Part shown: positions 4,804 through 5,853 of the stretch, in pieces
How the letters are laid out: each line of letters begins with the position of its first letter
Numbering within the stretch: the stretch's first letter is position 1
NCBI GenBank assembly: GCA_009779205.1
Contig: WRER01000068.1
Location: 1-5,853, forward strand
Source of the DNA: Methanobacteriota archaeon
GTDB taxonomy: Archaea > Halobacteriota > Methanomicrobia > Methanomicrobiales > Methanospirillaceae
Reading direction: 5' to 3'
DNA length: 5,853 bases
Position numbers and translations under genes: made by a program
The notes under the pieces: model-generated
What the model was told of the DNA's origin: nothing
What the model saw: the letters and a program-made list of their open reading frames with translations, nothing else
The model's database searches: none

Positions 4804-5853
4804 ATGTTACCAGAAGAGAAAGAAAAACAAAAAATACCTGCTTGGCATGCATTATCAAGTGATGAAGTCCTCTCGCAATTACATACGTCAGAGAGTGGGC
4901 TTCGTTCAGAAGATGCAGCTGCACGTTTAAACCAGTATGGGCTCAACAAACTTCCTGGAAAAACGCAAGTAAAATGGTATGTCATCTTTTTTCGTCAGTT
5001 CAAAGATCCACTGATTTATATCCTGATTGCAGCAGCTCTCATCTCCATATTTGTCGGTGAATTGCTGGATGCAAGCTTTGTTGGCTTTGTCATTATAGTG
5101 AATGCACTGCTTGGTTTCTATCAAGAGTGGAAAGCTGAGAAAAATGCACTTGAACTTGAAAACCTCATTCGCATCAATTGCAGGGTCTATCGTGATGATA
5201 TCCTTACTGATCTCGATTCTGAAGAGTTAGTTCCTGGTGATATCGTTGTACTTGAAGGTGGCATGAAAATACCAGCAGATATACGATTAATAAGTCAACG
5301 TTCATTTTCTGCTGATGAATCATTACTGACAGGAGAAACCCTTCCAATATCTAAAATTACCACCCCGATTCCAGAACAAACAGCTACTTTTGACAGAGAA
5401 AACCTCATCTATGCAGGATCCACTGCAACTGCCGGTCGGGTCACTGGTGTCGTTGTCGCTACTGCACTTGATACTGAGGTTGGGAAGATTGCAGGAAGCG
5501 TTGCAACTACAGAAGCTGCAAAACCTGCACTTGTGCTGCGTATGGATGCATTTAGCAAAAAAATCGGCTTTTATGTCGTCATTGCAGCGGTTTTTATTCT
5601 CATTATAGGATTTTTGCAAGGAATACCTGCAAAAGAAATAGTCTTTGTTGCAATTGCCCTTGCAGTTGCCGCCATTCCAGAAGCTCTTCCTATTGTCATT
5701 ACAGTCTCTCTCTCTCTTGGCGTTACACGGATGGCAATGCGCCATGTCATTGTTAGAAACCTCACCGCTGTTGAGACGCTTGGAAGCTGCACTTATATTG
5801 CCAGCGATAAGACTGGCACCCTTACGGTAAACCAGCAAACCATAAAAACGATA
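4804..5853 (+). CDS. P2-type cation-transporting P-type ATPase (N-terminal 350 residues; 3' end missing)
   Basis: The frame is open from ATG 4804 to the right edge. An in-frame TGA at 4795-4797 leaves no earlier start. Residues 13-56 match the cation-ATPase N-terminal domain (PAWHALSSDEVL...GLRSEDAAARLNQYGLNKL). TM1 and TM2 lie at about 70-85 and 90-108. The actuator domain follows, with PGDIV, PAD and the dephosphorylation motif TGE at 176-178. TM3 is near 255-270. TM4 near 278-308 carries PEALP (292-296), whose Glu293 matches the TM4 cation-site glutamate of Ca2+-ATPases. VETLGS leads to SDKTGTLT with phosphorylated Asp335. The nucleotide-binding domain and TM5-10 lie outside the window; the family is usually about 850-900 residues. 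It would use ATP to move a cation, most likely Ca2+, across the membrane. The absence of CPC in TM4 argues against a heavy-metal P1B pump. Which ion cannot be settled without TM5 and TM6. Confidence 0.93.
   Translation, partial: MLPEEKEKQKIPAWHALSSDEVLSQLHTSESGLRSEDAAARLNQYGLNKLPGKTQVKWYVIFFRQFKDPLIYILIAAALISIFVGELLDASFVGFVIIVNALLGFYQEWKAEKNALELENLIRINCRVYRDDILTDLDSEELVPGDIVVLEGGMKIPADIRLISQRSFSADESLLTGETLPISKITTPIPEQTATFDRENLIYAGSTATAGRVTGVVVATALDTEVGKIAGSVATTEAAKPALVLRMDAFSKKIGFYVVIAAVFILIIGFLQGIPAKEIVFVAIALAVAAIPEALPIVITVSLSLGVTRMAMRHVIVRNLTAVETLGSCTYIASDKTGTLTVNQQTIKTI

Noticed and set aside
4700..4930. Plus-strand 76-codon ORF starting in the divergent promoter region
   Set aside because: It overlaps the start of the ATPase in another frame, has no ribosome site, and its product resembles no family. 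The overlapping ATPase frame has clear domain matches.

Overview
The window most likely comes from an archaeon. The evidence is a complete form III-type RuBisCO large-subunit gene, two genes that lack Shine-Dalgarno sites but carry A/T-rich TATA-like boxes about 25 bases before the start codon (the leaderless archaeal pattern), oligo-T tracts of the kind that end archaeal transcripts, and a secreted protein with beta-helix-like modules of a sort common in archaeal surface proteins. A small-genome lineage such as DPANN is possible, because compact form III RuBisCOs without an obvious CO2-fixation operon occur there. That placement is inference.

Layout. (1) Positions 1-2836, minus strand: one uninterrupted reading frame of at least 945 codons that leaves the window on the left. 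It encodes a signal peptide, a small Cys-rich segment with three CxC pairs, two copies of a roughly 300-residue beta-helix-like module, and a C-terminal alpha/beta-hydrolase (lipase/esterase) domain with an AHSMGG nucleophile elbow. The catalytic His is beyond the edge. (2) Positions 2837-3430: a 594-bp region with no convincing gene but much structure. It holds a 34-bp near-perfect palindrome, a degenerate copy of it exactly 105 bp away, a separate 9-bp inverted repeat around that copy, a possible 20-codon ORF with an archaeal-type ribosome site, a six-fold AAACAGT array (20-bp period in its core), and a run of oligo-A tracts that read as oligo-T behind the RuBisCO gene. (3) Positions 3431-4651, minus strand: complete RuBisCO large subunit, 406 residues, with all active-site residues recognised. 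(4) Positions 4652-4803: a short divergent promoter region. (5) Positions 4804-5853, plus strand: the first 350 codons of a P2-type cation-transporting ATPase, cut just after the DKTGTLT phosphorylation motif.

The three genes do not form an obvious pathway. RuBisCO would act in the cytoplasmic nucleotide-salvage (AMP) route, the ATPase in the membrane, and the hydrolase outside the cell. RuBisCO and the ATPase are divergently transcribed. The hydrolase lies downstream of RuBisCO in the same direction, but is separated from it by the T-tract terminator region and the palindromes, so it is probably transcribed separately. The least ordinary parts are the repeat-rich hydrolase, the shortened RuBisCO, and the palindrome/iteron region between them.
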